Source: Pseudidiomarina aestuarii
Lineage (GTDB): Bacteria; Pseudomonadota; Gammaproteobacteria; Enterobacterales; Alteromonadaceae
Reading direction: 5' to 3'
DNA length: 64,000 nucleotides
Assembly (NCBI GenBank): GCA_003030745.1
Contig: PYVG01000004.1
Coordinates: 1-64,000 of the forward strand
The stretch's first letter is position 1. Each line of letters opens with the position of its first letter. The notes beneath the pieces were generated by a model that was given only the letters and a program-made list of their open reading frames with translations, did not search any database and was not told the origin of the DNA. Below are positions 54,858 through 62,522 of this stretch, in pieces. Both the position numbers and the translations under genes were made by a program.

Positions 54858-56972
54858 TTAGTCGCCGTCAGCTGATTTCAAATAACGCTTAAACCAAGCC
54901 ACGGTGTAATCGACCTTAGCATTGATGCGTGACGGCCGCGCCGTAACACCATGGTAAGCGTCGGGAATGCGCACCATTACCGTTGGAACTTGGCGAATTT
55001 TTAGCGCTTGATAAAACTGCTCGGTTTCAGCAATAGGTGTGCGGCGATCTTTCTCACCCGTGAACATCAGGACTGGGGTTTTCACATTACCCACTCGCGA
55101 CAGTGGCGAGCGCGCCCAGTAGTGGTCTGGATCTTCCCACGGCAACGCCGGGAACTGATTGGTGATTTGGCCAATGGAGCTATCGGCCGTCAGAGTTTTG
55201 CTCACCCAGTTGATGACCGGGTTGGTTGCCGCTGCGGCATTAAATCGATCAGTGGTACCGACCGCAAACGCGGTTGCGATACCGCCAGCTGAACCGCCTG
55301 CAATAAACAGATTATTCGGGTCAGCGACGCCTTTCTCAATCAATATATCAAGGCCTGACAGATGGTCGGCTAAGTCGTTGTCCGACGAATAAAAGCCATC
55401 CAATAACATCGCGAAGTCTTTCCCGTAGGAGGTACTGCCGCGATAGTTGTTGTAGAAGACGACAAAGCCTTCCGCGGCATAGCGCTGATGCTCGGCACTA
55501 AAGAACGGGCCATAAGCCAAGTGTGGGCCACCATGAATTTCGACCATAGTTGGGTAAGCTTTGCTCGGGTCATAGTTTGGTGGAGTGAGATACCAGCCAT
55601 GAATTTCAGTACCGTCAAAGCTGGACTCATAGGTGAACTCGTTCAGCTGCGCCAGCTCGCGATACCCTAACACGTCCTCATTCAAAGCGGTCAGAACTCG
55701 TGTACGCTTAGCTTCTGAGCGCTGCTTTAAATCATACACAGCAACGTCAGCCGGTCGAGTAGCGCTGCCATAGGTAAAGGCAATCACGTCTGAGTTCGCA
55801 GCGGCAGAGAACATGCCGAACAGATAAGGACGACTCACACTGGTGCCACCGATTTTATCGGTTAAGTCGGTGCGACGATCGTTCAAGGTCACTTGCGCTA
55901 GATTGTACTGACCGCGGTCGGCGTATTGCACTGCTAGAGTCTTGTTATCGAGCCATTGCGGGCTTTCCATTGAGCGGTCAAAGTCGGCTTGCAACGATTG
56001 AATATCACCACTGCTCAGATTCATGACCTGCAACTTTGCATTGTGATACGGCTCTGGTGCACTAGAGCGGCTCAAGAAAGCCAGATTTTTGCCGTCAGGC
56101 GATAGGCTAGCAGAATATTCACCGCCGGGTTGATCGGTGAGCTGGGTCAGCTCGAGTGACTGCGTATGCACCTGCCACAAGTCTTGCTCGCCAGTTTGAT
56201 ATTCCCAATTTTCGGCGCGCGTTGCGCCGAAAATGATGTGTTGGTTGTCGCACCAGGTGAGTGGCCCACCGTGGTCAAATGCGCCAGCCGTCAGCTGTCG
56301 TGCACTACCACCGTCGCTGGGAACCACAAACACTTGCCGATACGCCGACGGCACCACGCCTTGGCCATCACGCTGATAAAAGGTGCGTTCAACCACAATC
56401 GGTGCCGGCGCCCATTTCGCGTCTTTCGGTTTGCTCGCTGACTTCACTGACTTGGCAAAGTCTGTTTTCGGAGCTGGCTCGTTCATCATAAAGGCGATGT
56501 GCGTGCCGTTCGGCGACCAACTTAAGTTACCCGGACTTTGCTGAACACTGGTCACCGCAGTGAGCTTTTGCAGCGCCAACCAATACACATGAATTTGATT
56601 CTTACCTGCGCGATTCGAGGTGAAAGCTAAACGGGTGCCGTCCGGCGACCAAGTTGGATTGCCATATTGATATTGGTCAGCAAACAAAGGCGTATGTGCG
56701 CCACTCTCGACGTCAATCAGCCACAATGAGTTGCGCGTGCCGTCATTCATGATGTCATAGCGAGACCGCACATAGACTATATGCTTGCCATTCGGGCTGA
56801 CCTGCACACTGTTCGCCCATTCCAACGCAAACACGTCTTCGCCGCTGAAAACCGGCTTGGTAATGGGGATAGTCGCGGTGTCTGTGGTCGCGCTCAGCGT
56901 ATCAGCCGAAGCGCTCGGGGCCGTCAGCCCGAGCGTCAGCAACGCGGCACCAATCAATGTGTAGTTCTGCAT
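54858..56972 (-). CDS. Secreted S9 family prolyl oligopeptidase-type peptidase
   Basis: 704-residue exported serine peptidase. The ATG at 56972, after AGAGGA, starts a signal peptide (MQNYTLIGAALLTLGLTAPSASA). A beta-propeller of PD40-like repeats (~45-420; for example GNPTWSPDGTRLAFTSNRAG) precedes the alpha/beta hydrolase domain. The triad is Ser in FIAGGSAGGIATA, Asp in TGEKDRRTP and His in DAYHGVT. Likely an acylaminoacyl/dipeptidyl peptidase for oligopeptides. The frame is open upstream to 57083 only because it reads through repeat copy 3. Confidence 0.93.
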   Translation of the reverse strand: MQNYTLIGAALLTLGLTAPSASADTLSATTDTATIPITKPVFSGEDVFALEWANSVQVSPNGKHIVYVRSRYDIMNDGTRNSLWLIDVESGAHTPLFADQYQYGNPTWSPDGTRLAFTSNRAGKNQIHVYWLALQKLTAVTSVQQSPGNLSWSPNGTHIAFMMNEPAPKTDFAKSVKSASKPKDAKWAPAPIVVERTFYQRDGQGVVPSAYRQVFVVPSDGGSARQLTAGAFDHGGPLTWCDNQHIIFGATRAENWEYQTGEQDLWQVHTQSLELTQLTDQPGGEYSASLSPDGKNLAFLSRSSAPEPYHNAKLQVMNLSSGDIQSLQADFDRSMESPQWLDNKTLAVQYADRGQYNLAQVTLNDRRTDLTDKIGGTSVSRPYLFGMFSAAANSDVIAFTYGSATRPADVAVYDLKQRSEAKRTRVLTALNEDVLGYRELAQLNEFTYESSFDGTEIHGWYLTPPNYDPSKAYPTMVEIHGGPHLAYGPFFSAEHQRYAAEGFVVFYNNYRGSTSYGKDFAMLLDGFYSSDNDLADHLSGLDILIEKGVADPNNLFIAGGSAGGIATAFAVGTTDRFNAAAATNPVINWVSKTLTADSSIGQITNQFPALPWEDPDHYWARSPLSRVGNVKTPVLMFTGEKDRRTPIAETEQFYQALKIRQVPTVMVRIPDAYHGVTARPSRINAKVDYTVAWFKRYLKSADGD

Positions 56973-57009
56973 GGAGTATCCTCTGCTAGTTTGCGATGTT
57001 GTTCGTAAA

Positions 57010-57116
57010 GTGAACAGTGAATAGTGAATAGTGAACAGGGAATGGCAAACCGCTCGGCAGCATGTTTGTCTTTGTCTGTTCACTATTCACTGTTCACTAT
57101 TTACCGTCTTTCCCCA
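57010..57116. repeat. Heptamer inverted repeat, copy 3
   Basis: The left arm reads GTGAACA GTGAATA GTGAATA GTGAACA. The right arm, on the complement, reads GTAAATA GTGAACA GTGAATA GTGAACA. The spacer is ~37 bp. The right flank TTTACCGTCTTTCC is shared with copy 1. It lies in the 281-bp gap between the divergent S9 peptidase and diguanylate cyclase genes; the rest of the gap (57117-57253) shows nothing clear. Confidence 0.92.
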
Positions 57117-57253
57117 GATTAACAGTGCTTGGGTGGTGTGCAATAGATTTCCGACCAAGCCCTATGAGACAACGACAAATGGTTTGTTTATTTTGTGTAA
57201 GTTCCGTATGCTTCGATCAGTTTTGTGCCAATAACGGGTGAAGCAGGCGTCTG

Positions 57254-58396
57254 ATGTTGCATCTTCCGACTCTGATAATCGTCAGTATAGTGATGAACAT
57301 ACTGCTCGGATTTTTGATGTTGGTAATCTATCGATTACGCCAGCAGCAGCGCTGCTTTGTCTACTGGTCAGTGGCTTGTTTTGTGTTCGCGGGGGCGGCT
57401 GTTACAGCGAGTTTGCGAGCCTTGATTGATGCACCACTGCTAACCGTCTATTTCGCTGATTTACTGATTATATTGGCGCCGTTAATTGCGGTTGCCGGCC
57501 TTCGTGAATACCTCCATTACACACGCAGCTTTCTTTATTTACGGGCGCTTTGGGTCTGTTGTGCCATTTTGCTCGCACCGTTGCATGGAGAACCATTACT
57601 GGCTCAGTTGGTCACCTCCATAGTGCTGGCCGGATCTTTCGGTTACGCAACCTTGTTATTGGTCAAAGTGCCAACCCGTTCTGTGCTACCGAAACTGGTT
57701 TTAGCGCTACTTTTCGGGGCGCATGCTCTGATCATGATCATACAATCAAGTTTACTTTTCACCTCAGTGCGAGAAGGACCTTTACCCAGCTTTGCGCCTT
57801 TGCTCGAGTGGATATTGGTCAATCACTTGTTGCTCACCACAGCAACCGCAATGGTGTTTCCGCTGTTGGTGTTTGTTAGTAGTGAGAATCGGCTAACTCA
57901 ACTCGCCAATTACGATGACCTGACTAAATTATTCAATCGACGTGCGTTTTATCAGCAGGCAGAAGACCATTTCTCACTGAGCGAAGTCGAAGAGAACGAC
58001 TTTAGTGCGTTGATGCTGGATCTCGACCATTTCAAAACCATCAATGACCAATACGGGCATGCCGCAGGCGATGCTTGCTTACGCTGGGTTGCGCGTCAGA
58101 TTCGGTCTCAACTCAGAGAGCAAGACGTAGCGGCACGCGTGGGTGGCGAGGAGTTCGCGATTGCGCTTCCAGGAACAGATGAGAGAGCCGCCATAGCGAT
58201 AGCCGATAGACTACTCGAAGCCATAGGTGGCGAGCCGTTCGAGTATCAGGGCAAACCTATTCATTTGACCGTTAGTATTGGTGTCATTCATCGCAAAACT
58301 CGACATGAGGCCTTGCAAGCACTCCTGATCGACGCCGATACTGCGCTCTATACCGCAAAAAAACAGGGGCGCAACCAAGTCGTGCTCGCCTCTTAA
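57254..58396 (+). CDS. Membrane-bound diguanylate cyclase
   Basis: 380 residues: an N-terminal membrane sensor region of six to seven helices (~5-215) and a C-terminal GGDEF domain (~220-378) that makes c-di-GMP. LMLDLDHFKTINDQYGHAAGD and ARVGGEEFAIAL (GGEEF variant, active in many enzymes) are intact. The inhibitory I-site REQD lies five residues before GGEEF. The sensory ligand is unknown. It lies 11 bp before the amidohydrolase gene. Confidence 0.92.
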   Translation: MLHLPTLIIVSIVMNILLGFLMLVIYRLRQQQRCFVYWSVACFVFAGAAVTASLRALIDAPLLTVYFADLLIILAPLIAVAGLREYLHYTRSFLYLRALWVCCAILLAPLHGEPLLAQLVTSIVLAGSFGYATLLLVKVPTRSVLPKLVLALLFGAHALIMIIQSSLLFTSVREGPLPSFAPLLEWILVNHLLLTTATAMVFPLLVFVSSENRLTQLANYDDLTKLFNRRAFYQQAEDHFSLSEVEENDFSALMLDLDHFKTINDQYGHAAGDACLRWVARQIRSQLREQDVAARVGGEEFAIALPGTDERAAIAIADRLLEAIGGEPFEYQGKPIHLTVSIGVIHRKTRHEALQALLIDADTALYTAKKQGRNQVVLAS

Positions 58397-58407
58397 CGGA
58401 GGTTTCT

Positions 58408-59769
58408 ATGCGTTCATTTTATTCTTCCTACGTCGCTATCGCGGCGGCGATTCTAACTTTGGTTGGCTGCACCGCTGAAAACAGCACTGCGTCTGCCGTT
58501 GCTGCCGATACCGTGGTTCGTAACATCAACATTGTGGATGTTTCTGGAAATTCGTCGAAAATCGAAGAAGATCGAGTTATTTTCATCGAAAATGACCGCA
58601 TCTCCGCGATCTTGCCCGCTGATACTAAAACGCCCATGGGCGCCACCGTGATTGATGGCGCTGGCGGATACGTGGTTGCAGGCTTTGCGGAAATGCATGG
58701 GCATGTGCCGCCTGCCAGTAGCTTTGGACAATTACCGGAGCGCTACCTTGAAGATGTCCTGTTTTTATACGTCGCCAATGGTGTCACCACGGTCCGCGGC
58801 ATGTTGGGTTATCCCCATCAACTCGATTTAAAAGCATCAATTGCCGCCGGCGAGATGGTAGGACCGACCCTTTACTTGGCTGGACCCAGCTTCAACGGTA
58901 ACTCTATTGAATCACCGGAAGCCGCCACCCAACGCGTCATTGACCAGCGCGAGCAAGGTTGGGATTTGCTCAAAGTACATCCCGGGCTGACGCTAGCTGA
59001 ATACCAAGCCATGGCGCGTACTGCACGTGAATCAGATATGGAATTCGGCGGGCATGTACCCAGCGACGTTGGTCTAGCGAATGCTTTGACAGAAGGCCAA
59101 CGCACTATTGATCACTTAGATGGCTACTTGGAAGCTGTGGATGCCGTCAACCGCCCTATTACTAGCGAAGAACTGGAACAGTTAGTCGAAATGAGCCTTG
59201 CTGCCAATGTAGCTGTGGTTCCGACCCAAGCACTCTGGGCAACACTCATTGGCGCGGGTGATGCCGAGGCATTGTTAGGCTACCCAGAGCTCGCTTACGT
59301 GCCACAACAAGTGAGTGACGGCTGGCGTGGCTTCCTTGAGAATCCATCAACCTCATACTTCAATGAATCAACTGCTGCAATTCAACAAGCCAATCGACAG
59401 CAGCTATTGAAAGCGCTGTATGACGGCGGCGTAGACATTATTTTTGGCACCGATGCGCCGCAGCTTTTCAGCGTACCTGGATTCTCGATTCACCATGAAA
59501 TTCGTTTTATGCAAGACGCTGGGATTCCGGCTGACGCTATTATTCGCTCGGCCACCGTTGCCGCTGGTGAGTATTTTGCCGAGCAAGACGCATTTGGCAC
59601 CATCGCCGCCGGAGAACGCGCCGACTTTATGATCGTGAACGGCAATCCGCTCGAAGACATCACTCGGCTGCGGGATACACAGGGCGTCATGGTTCGTGGC
59701 CAGTGGCTCTCGCGCACCGCAATCGACAAAAGACTCGAAGAGATAAAACAGGTGCATAGTGAACAGTAG
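58408..59769 (+). CDS. Amidohydrolase family lipoprotein
   Basis: 453-residue metal-dependent hydrolase anchored as a lipoprotein (signal ending LTLVGCTAEN). Metal ligands appear in AGFAEMHGHVPP (HxH), GGHVPSDVG, TIDHLDGYLE and the Asp in IFGTDAPQ. It belongs to the imidazolonepropionase/prolidase-like branch, many of which cleave dipeptides. The last residues SEQ and the TAG stop come from repeat copy 4. Confidence 0.9.
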   Translation: MRSFYSSYVAIAAAILTLVGCTAENSTASAVAADTVVRNINIVDVSGNSSKIEEDRVIFIENDRISAILPADTKTPMGATVIDGAGGYVVAGFAEMHGHVPPASSFGQLPERYLEDVLFLYVANGVTTVRGMLGYPHQLDLKASIAAGEMVGPTLYLAGPSFNGNSIESPEAATQRVIDQREQGWDLLKVHPGLTLAEYQAMARTARESDMEFGGHVPSDVGLANALTEGQRTIDHLDGYLEAVDAVNRPITSEELEQLVEMSLAANVAVVPTQALWATLIGAGDAEALLGYPELAYVPQQVSDGWRGFLENPSTSYFNESTAAIQQANRQQLLKALYDGGVDIIFGTDAPQLFSVPGFSIHHEIRFMQDAGIPADAIIRSATVAAGEYFAEQDAFGTIAAGERADFMIVNGNPLEDITRLRDTQGVMVRGQWLSRTAIDKRLEEIKQVHSEQ

Positions 59770-59826
59770 AAAGTGAACAGATCTATTCTTGTCTGTTCTC
59801 TATTACCTGTTCACCATTCACTATTA
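59759..59826. repeat. Heptamer inverted repeat, copy 4
   Basis: The left arm reads GTGAACA GTAGAAA GTGAACA. The right arm, on the complement, reads GTGAATG GTGAACA GGTAATA GAGAACA. It starts at the third-last codon of the amidohydrolase gene and ends 100 bp before cydA. Confidence 0.88.
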
Positions 59827-59868
59827 GTTTAAGTATCCCGAGCATTAGAAATGGTCTCGGTGGTGGGC

Positions 59869-59897
59869 TGAACATTTCGTGAGCAGAAGCGTATAGT
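59869..59897 (+). promoter_or_regulatory. Putative promoter of the bd oxidase operon
   Basis: TGAACA (-35-like) and TATAGT (-10) are separated by 17 bp, 30 bp before the cydA ATG. The -10 is good, the -35 weak. No FNR or ArcA site was recognised. Confidence 0.4.
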
Positions 59898-59926
59898 AAA
59901 TACACCCATTGCTGTTCGAGGTGTTT

Positions 59927-61384
59927 ATGCTTACGCTCGTCGCAACTAGTGTCATCACTAGCGGTTTTATCCAAGACCCAACTGCTTTGTTGTTGGCACG
60001 CTTTCAGTTTGCTTTCACCGTCGCTTTTCACATTATTTTTCCTGCATTTACCATCGGCCTTGCGAGTTACCTTGCAGTGCTCGAGGGGCTCTATCTCAAA
60101 ACCCGTAATCCGGTATACCAAAAACTGTTTCGTTATTGGGTGAAGATTTTCGCCGTCGCGTTCGGGATGGGAGTCGTGTCTGGCATTGTCATGAGCTACC
60201 AATTTGGTACCAATTGGTCCGTGTTTTCCGACAAAGCAGGACCGGTAATCGGGCCACTCATGGGCTATGAAGTACTGACCGCCTTCTTCCTCGAAGCGGG
60301 TTTCCTCGGAGTCATGCTGTTTGGCATGAACAAGGTGGGCGAAAAACTTCACTTCTTTGCGACCTTGATGGTCGCGATTGGCACCGCCATCAGCGCCTTC
60401 TGGATTTTATCGGTCAACAGCTGGATGCAAACACCCACTGGCTTTGCCATGAATGACGTCGGGCAATTTATTGTGGAAGATTGGTTTGAAGTTGTCTTTA
60501 ATCCGTCATTCCCGTATCGGTTAGCGCACATGCTGCTCGCCGCTTATCTAACCACAGCTTTTGTGGTGGGCGCCGTCGCCGCTTGGCATTTACTGAAGGA
60601 CAAAGCCAACGCGGGTGCCCGAAAGATGTTCTCGATGGCTATGTGGATGGCGTTGATTGTCGCACCGTTGCAAGTATTCGTGGGTGACCTGCATGGCTTG
60701 AACACGCAGGAATACCAACCTGCCAAAGTCGCCGCTATGGAAGGCCACTTTGAGACCCAGCGTCAGGCGCCATTGTACTTATTCGGCTTGCCCAACGAAG
60801 ACACCGCCAGTGTTGATTATGCCGTCAAAATTCCTGGGCTTGCGAGCTTCATACTCAAGCATGACTTTGATGCGGAAGTGACCGGATTGGATGCCTTCCC
60901 ACGCGATGAATGGCCACCGGTCGCCATCGTGTTCTGGGCGTTCCGAGTCATGGTTGGGATTGGCATGTTGATGGTGCTGATTGGTGTGTGGTCCGGTATT
61001 CAGCGCTGGCGTGGCAAGCTCTATGACTCACCACTGTTGCACCGTGCAGCTCTATTCATGGGACCCATGGGGTTCGTGGCTGTAGTTGCCGGCTGGATAG
61101 TCACAGAAGTGGGTCGTCAGCCGTGGGTGGTTTATGGTTTATTGCGCACCGCTGATGCGGCGTCGCCCATAGCACTTGAGGGTGTCGCGGGCAGTCTGTT
61201 GGCGTTCATTGTGGTCTATTTCCTCGTGTTTGGTGCAGGAACCTTCTACATCATCCGGAAAATGGCAGGTTCACCAGATAAGGTGAACATTCCAGATTAT
61301 GCCAAGCGTCAGCATGCGATGGCAGTTGAGAGGATGTTCTACGATGACGATGATCAGTCACCGTCTAAAAGGGGGGACAAGTAA
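59927..61384 (+). CDS. cydA: Cytochrome bd-type quinol oxidase subunit I (CIO type)
   Basis: Quinol-oxidising subunit of bd oxidase carrying haems b558, b595 and d. 485 residues, shorter than E. coli CydA (522) and close to CioA (~488), with a short Q-loop, so the cyanide-insensitive type is likely. LLARFQFAFTVAFHIIFPAFTIGLASYLAVLEG contains the N-terminal haem ligand His. The segments GMGVVSGIVMSYQFGTNW and LEAGFLGVMLFG hold the conserved acidic/haem residues. The ATG at 59927 has GAGG upstream. It overlaps cydB by one base. Confidence 0.94.
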   Translation: MLTLVATSVITSGFIQDPTALLLARFQFAFTVAFHIIFPAFTIGLASYLAVLEGLYLKTRNPVYQKLFRYWVKIFAVAFGMGVVSGIVMSYQFGTNWSVFSDKAGPVIGPLMGYEVLTAFFLEAGFLGVMLFGMNKVGEKLHFFATLMVAIGTAISAFWILSVNSWMQTPTGFAMNDVGQFIVEDWFEVVFNPSFPYRLAHMLLAAYLTTAFVVGAVAAWHLLKDKANAGARKMFSMAMWMALIVAPLQVFVGDLHGLNTQEYQPAKVAAMEGHFETQRQAPLYLFGLPNEDTASVDYAVKIPGLASFILKHDFDAEVTGLDAFPRDEWPPVAIVFWAFRVMVGIGMLMVLIGVWSGIQRWRGKLYDSPLLHRAALFMGPMGFVAVVAGWIVTEVGRQPWVVYGLLRTADAASPIALEGVAGSLLAFIVVYFLVFGAGTFYIIRKMAGSPDKVNIPDYAKRQHAMAVERMFYDDDDQSPSKRGDK

Positions 61385-62385
61385 TGGATTACGCACTGAT
61401 TTGGGCCATTCTGATTGCTGTTGCCGTGTTTGCTTACGTGGCATTGGACGGCTTTGACCTTGGTGTTGCGCTGCTCTTCCCGTGGTTTAAGAAGGAGCAA
61501 GACCGCGACATTATGATGAATACAGTCGCTCCCGTGTGGGACGGCAATGAGACTTGGCTAGTACTCGGTGGCGGTGGCTTACTGGCAGTATTCCCACTCG
61601 CTTACGCCGTGCTGATGCCCGCCTTATATATGCCGGTGATCGCTATGTTGTTAGGGCTGATTTTCCGCGGCGTTGCCTTTGAATACCGCTTCAAAACCAA
61701 ACGCGCGAAGCACATTTGGGATCTATCCTTTATTATCGGTTCGCTGGTTGCCGCCATGAGCCAAGGCATTATGCTGGGCGCCATGCTGCAAGGCATTGAG
61801 GTTGAGGGCCGTGCTTACGCTGGCGGCTGGTTTGACTGGCTCACGCCCTTCACTATTTTCTGTGGTTTGGCGGTAACGGTTGGCTATGCACTACTGGGCG
61901 CCAGTTGGTTAGTGATGAAGACGTCGGGAGACCTACAGATGCGGAGCTATGCATTGGCACGCAAAGCCGCCTTGCTGTTGGTTGCTGCCATTGCTTTTGT
62001 CAGCCTGTACCTACCCTGGCGCGATGCCACCATTGCCGAGCGTTGGTTTGGCTTTCCAGCCTCAGTATGGTTGTGGGTGTTGCCGGTAGTGCTAGCAGGC
62101 GTGACGTTTGGGTTGTTGTGCTCACTGTTCAAACAACAAGAAGGCCGCCCTTATTTATGGGCTCTGGGACTATTCTTACTTTCGTTTGCGGGCTTCGCGG
62201 TCAGTATTTTCCCTTACTTGGTGCCGTTTGAAATCACCATTTGGGAAGCCGCTGCACCGGATAACAGCTTGAAGTTTTTATTGGTAGGAGCGGTGGTACT
62301 GATTCCGATTATTTTTGCTTACACCGGCTACACCTATTGGGTGTTTCGCGGCAAAGTTGACGCTGATAGTGGTTACCATGACTAA
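61384..62385 (+). CDS. cydB: Cytochrome bd-type quinol oxidase subunit II
   Basis: 333-residue partner subunit with about eight to nine helices. YVALDGFDLGVALLFPW, TVAPVWDGNETWLVLGGGGLLAVFP and LIFRGVAFEYRFK are hallmarks. The length fits the CioB branch (~335) rather than E. coli CydB (379). The start overlaps the cydA stop (TAATG), and its end overlaps the DUF2474 gene by 8 bp. Confidence 0.97.
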   Translation: MDYALIWAILIAVAVFAYVALDGFDLGVALLFPWFKKEQDRDIMMNTVAPVWDGNETWLVLGGGGLLAVFPLAYAVLMPALYMPVIAMLLGLIFRGVAFEYRFKTKRAKHIWDLSFIIGSLVAAMSQGIMLGAMLQGIEVEGRAYAGGWFDWLTPFTIFCGLAVTVGYALLGASWLVMKTSGDLQMRSYALARKAALLLVAAIAFVSLYLPWRDATIAERWFGFPASVWLWVLPVVLAGVTFGLLCSLFKQQEGRPYLWALGLFLLSFAGFAVSIFPYLVPFEITIWEAAAPDNSLKFLLVGAVVLIPIIFAYTGYTYWVFRGKVDADSGYHD

Positions 62386-62518
62386 GCGTTTTGCTTCAGG
62401 TCGTTCTGCTTCAGGTCGTTCCGGCTGGCGCCAGCTTGCGTGGTTTATTGGCTTATGGGCCGCCGGCGTGATTGTGATCACGCTGGTCGGCCTCGCTATT
62501 CGTGCGGTAATTATGTAA
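62378..62518 (+). CDS. DUF2474 microprotein of the bd oxidase (CydX-like)
   Basis: 46-residue single-helix protein: a basic N-terminus with tandem ASGRS ASGRS, then GWRQLAWFIGLWAAGVIVI and a C-terminal IRAVIM. The pattern WxxxLxWFxxLWAAGV...G fits the DUF2474 family, small subunits encoded after cioAB that play the role of CydX. The ATG at 62378 overlaps the cydB end. The N-terminal repeat is a 15-bp tandem duplication (62393-62407 and 62408-62422). Confidence 0.85.
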   Translation: MTKRFASGRSASGRSGWRQLAWFIGLWAAGVIVITLVGLAIRAVIM

Positions 62519-62522
62519 GTGG

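Noticed and set aside
56973..57083. N-terminal extension of the S9 peptidase
   Set aside because: The added residues are a translation of the heptamer repeat; the signal peptide begins at 56972.
23093..59826. CRISPR interpretation of the heptamer repeats
   Set aside because: The units are 7 bp, directly adjacent and inverted, without spacers or cas genes.
59783..60352. 189-codon open frame on the minus strand under cydA
   Set aside because: It lies fully antisense to well-supported cydA, has low-complexity composition (His/Glu/Lys rich) and no recognisable domain.
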